Part shown: positions 32,054 through 32,495 of the stretch, in pieces
Layout of the letters: every line of letters begins with the position of its first letter
Position numbering within the stretch: the first letter of the stretch is position 1
Origin: JADLBR01 sp020847615
GTDB taxonomy: Bacteria; Verrucomicrobiota; Verrucomicrobiia; JADLBR01
Assembly (NCBI GenBank): GCA_026646655.1
Contig: JAPKHT010000059.1
Location: forward strand, 1-32,495
Length of the DNA stretch: 32,495 nt
Direction: 5' to 3'
The notes under the pieces: model-generated
What the model was told of the DNA's origin: nothing
Seen by the model: only the letters and a program-made list of their open reading frames with translations
The model's database searches: none
Program-made: the position numbers and the translations under genes

Positions 32054-32495
32054 ATGAAAGCGGCAAGCCTCCTTGCGCTAACGGCCTTTGCGCCGCTCCG
32101 CGCGGATCCGCCCGGCGCGGCGCGGTTCGAGTTGGCCGGCGGCGAAGAGGCCGCGTGCATCGTGCTTGCGGAGGCCGAGCAGGGATGCGTCCTTCTGGCG
32201 GCCCAGGATCTCGTGCGCGACATCGAGCGCGTCACGGGAGTCGCGCCGAGCATCGTCCATTCGCTGAGAGGCGCCATGGGGCCGCTTATCGTGGTGGGCA
32301 GCGCCGACTGCGCCGAGGGCAAGGCGCTGCTGGCCTCGGCGGGCGCCCGCGCCGACGAGCTGGCTGGCCCTGGAACGAAATACCCGCAAGGCCAAAGTGT
32401 TTATGGATGTTTCGATATGGCAGGAAACGTATGGGAATGGGCCGCCGACTGGTATGACAGTCAATACTATCGCCATGCTCCAAACAAAAATCCAC
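32054..32495 (+). CDS. GH115-like N-terminus fused in frame to an FGE-type fragment (partial)
   Basis: From ATG at 32054 a signal peptide (MKAASLLALTAFAPLRA) leads into a domain resembling the N-terminus of GH115 xylan/glycan alpha-glucuronidases (AAQDLVRDIERVTG, then PLIVVGSAD). At about 32372, after ADELAG, the sequence changes abruptly: TKYPQGQSVYGC, DMAGNVWEW, ADWYDSQYY and NKNP are the classic C-terminal part of formylglycine-generating-enzyme (SUMF1) domains. The frame continues to the right edge. G+C content falls to about half after the switch. No known protein family joins these parts like this, so the last 120 bp or so are probably foreign, by assembly chimera or recombination. The GH115-like part alone fits the glycan locus. 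Confidence 0.65.
   Translation, partial: MKAASLLALTAFAPLRADPPGAARFELAGGEEAACIVLAEAEQGCVLLAAQDLVRDIERVTGVAPSIVHSLRGAMGPLIVVGSADCAEGKALLASAGARADELAGPGTKYPQGQSVYGCFDMAGNVWEWAADWYDSQYYRHAPNKNP

Noticed and set aside
32286..32495. Minus-strand open frame at the right edge
   Set aside because: It is opposite a plus-strand frame with a signal peptide, GH115-like and FGE signatures, and has no motif of its own.

Overview
This window is a GC-rich (roughly two-thirds G+C or more by eye), densely coded stretch of a glycan-degrading bacterium. The gene content includes Tat-exported Gfo/Idh/MocA oxidoreductase and hydrolases, an iduronate-sulfatase-like sulfatase, GH116, GH89, GH20, a GH99-like protein, creatininase-family and RraA-family proteins, and enolase-superfamily dehydratases. 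Together these suggest a member of the PVC group or a neighbouring phylum (Planctomycetota, Kiritimatiellota, Lentisphaerota, Verrucomicrobiota). That placement is inference from gene content; there is no rRNA or tRNA gene here to settle it.

Layout. (1) 1-509: no complete gene. It holds a minus-strand fragment of a cadherin-like repeat protein at the very edge, followed by a dense cluster of palindromes. (2) 510-4951, plus strand: a GH116 glycosidase and a GH99/GH71-like glycosidase. (3) 11069-5261, minus strand: a GntR/FCD regulator, a two-propeller sialidase-like protein, an RraA-family aldolase, and an Nramp-superfamily transporter that lacks the metal-binding motifs. (4) 11334-12683, plus: a Tat-exported Gfo/Idh/MocA oxidoreductase. 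(5) 16628-13119, minus: a single-chain pyruvate carboxylase. (6) 16795 to the right edge, plus: a 15.7-kb cluster in the order IclR regulator, glucarate-dehydratase-like enzyme, SDR, an unrecognised 175-residue protein, GH89, radical SAM protein, GH20, creatininase-family protein, heparin-lyase-type polysaccharide lyase, sulfatase, second glucarate-dehydratase-like enzyme, MFS transporter, second SDR, and the start of a GH115-like gene.

The last cluster reads as one utilisation locus for a sulfated, uronic-acid- and N-acetylglucosamine-containing polysaccharide, resembling heparan sulfate or another glycosaminoglycan. Lyase, sulfatase, GH89, GH20 and GH115-type enzymes would dismantle the chain. 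An MFS carrier would import the acid sugars, and two dehydratase/SDR pairs would convert them. The IclR regulator sits at the head of the cluster, with palindromes of the TTCA-N4-TGAA type both in front of it and 14 kb downstream.

Besides genes, the window carries several families of dispersed palindromes, mostly between convergent genes. One copy lies inside the open frame of the GntR regulator and encodes part of its C-terminus. Both ends of the window look like junctions to foreign sequence: a cadherin-like repeat on the left, and a formylglycine-generating-enzyme fragment joined in frame to the GH115-like gene on the right. Chimeric contig ends are the simplest reading.
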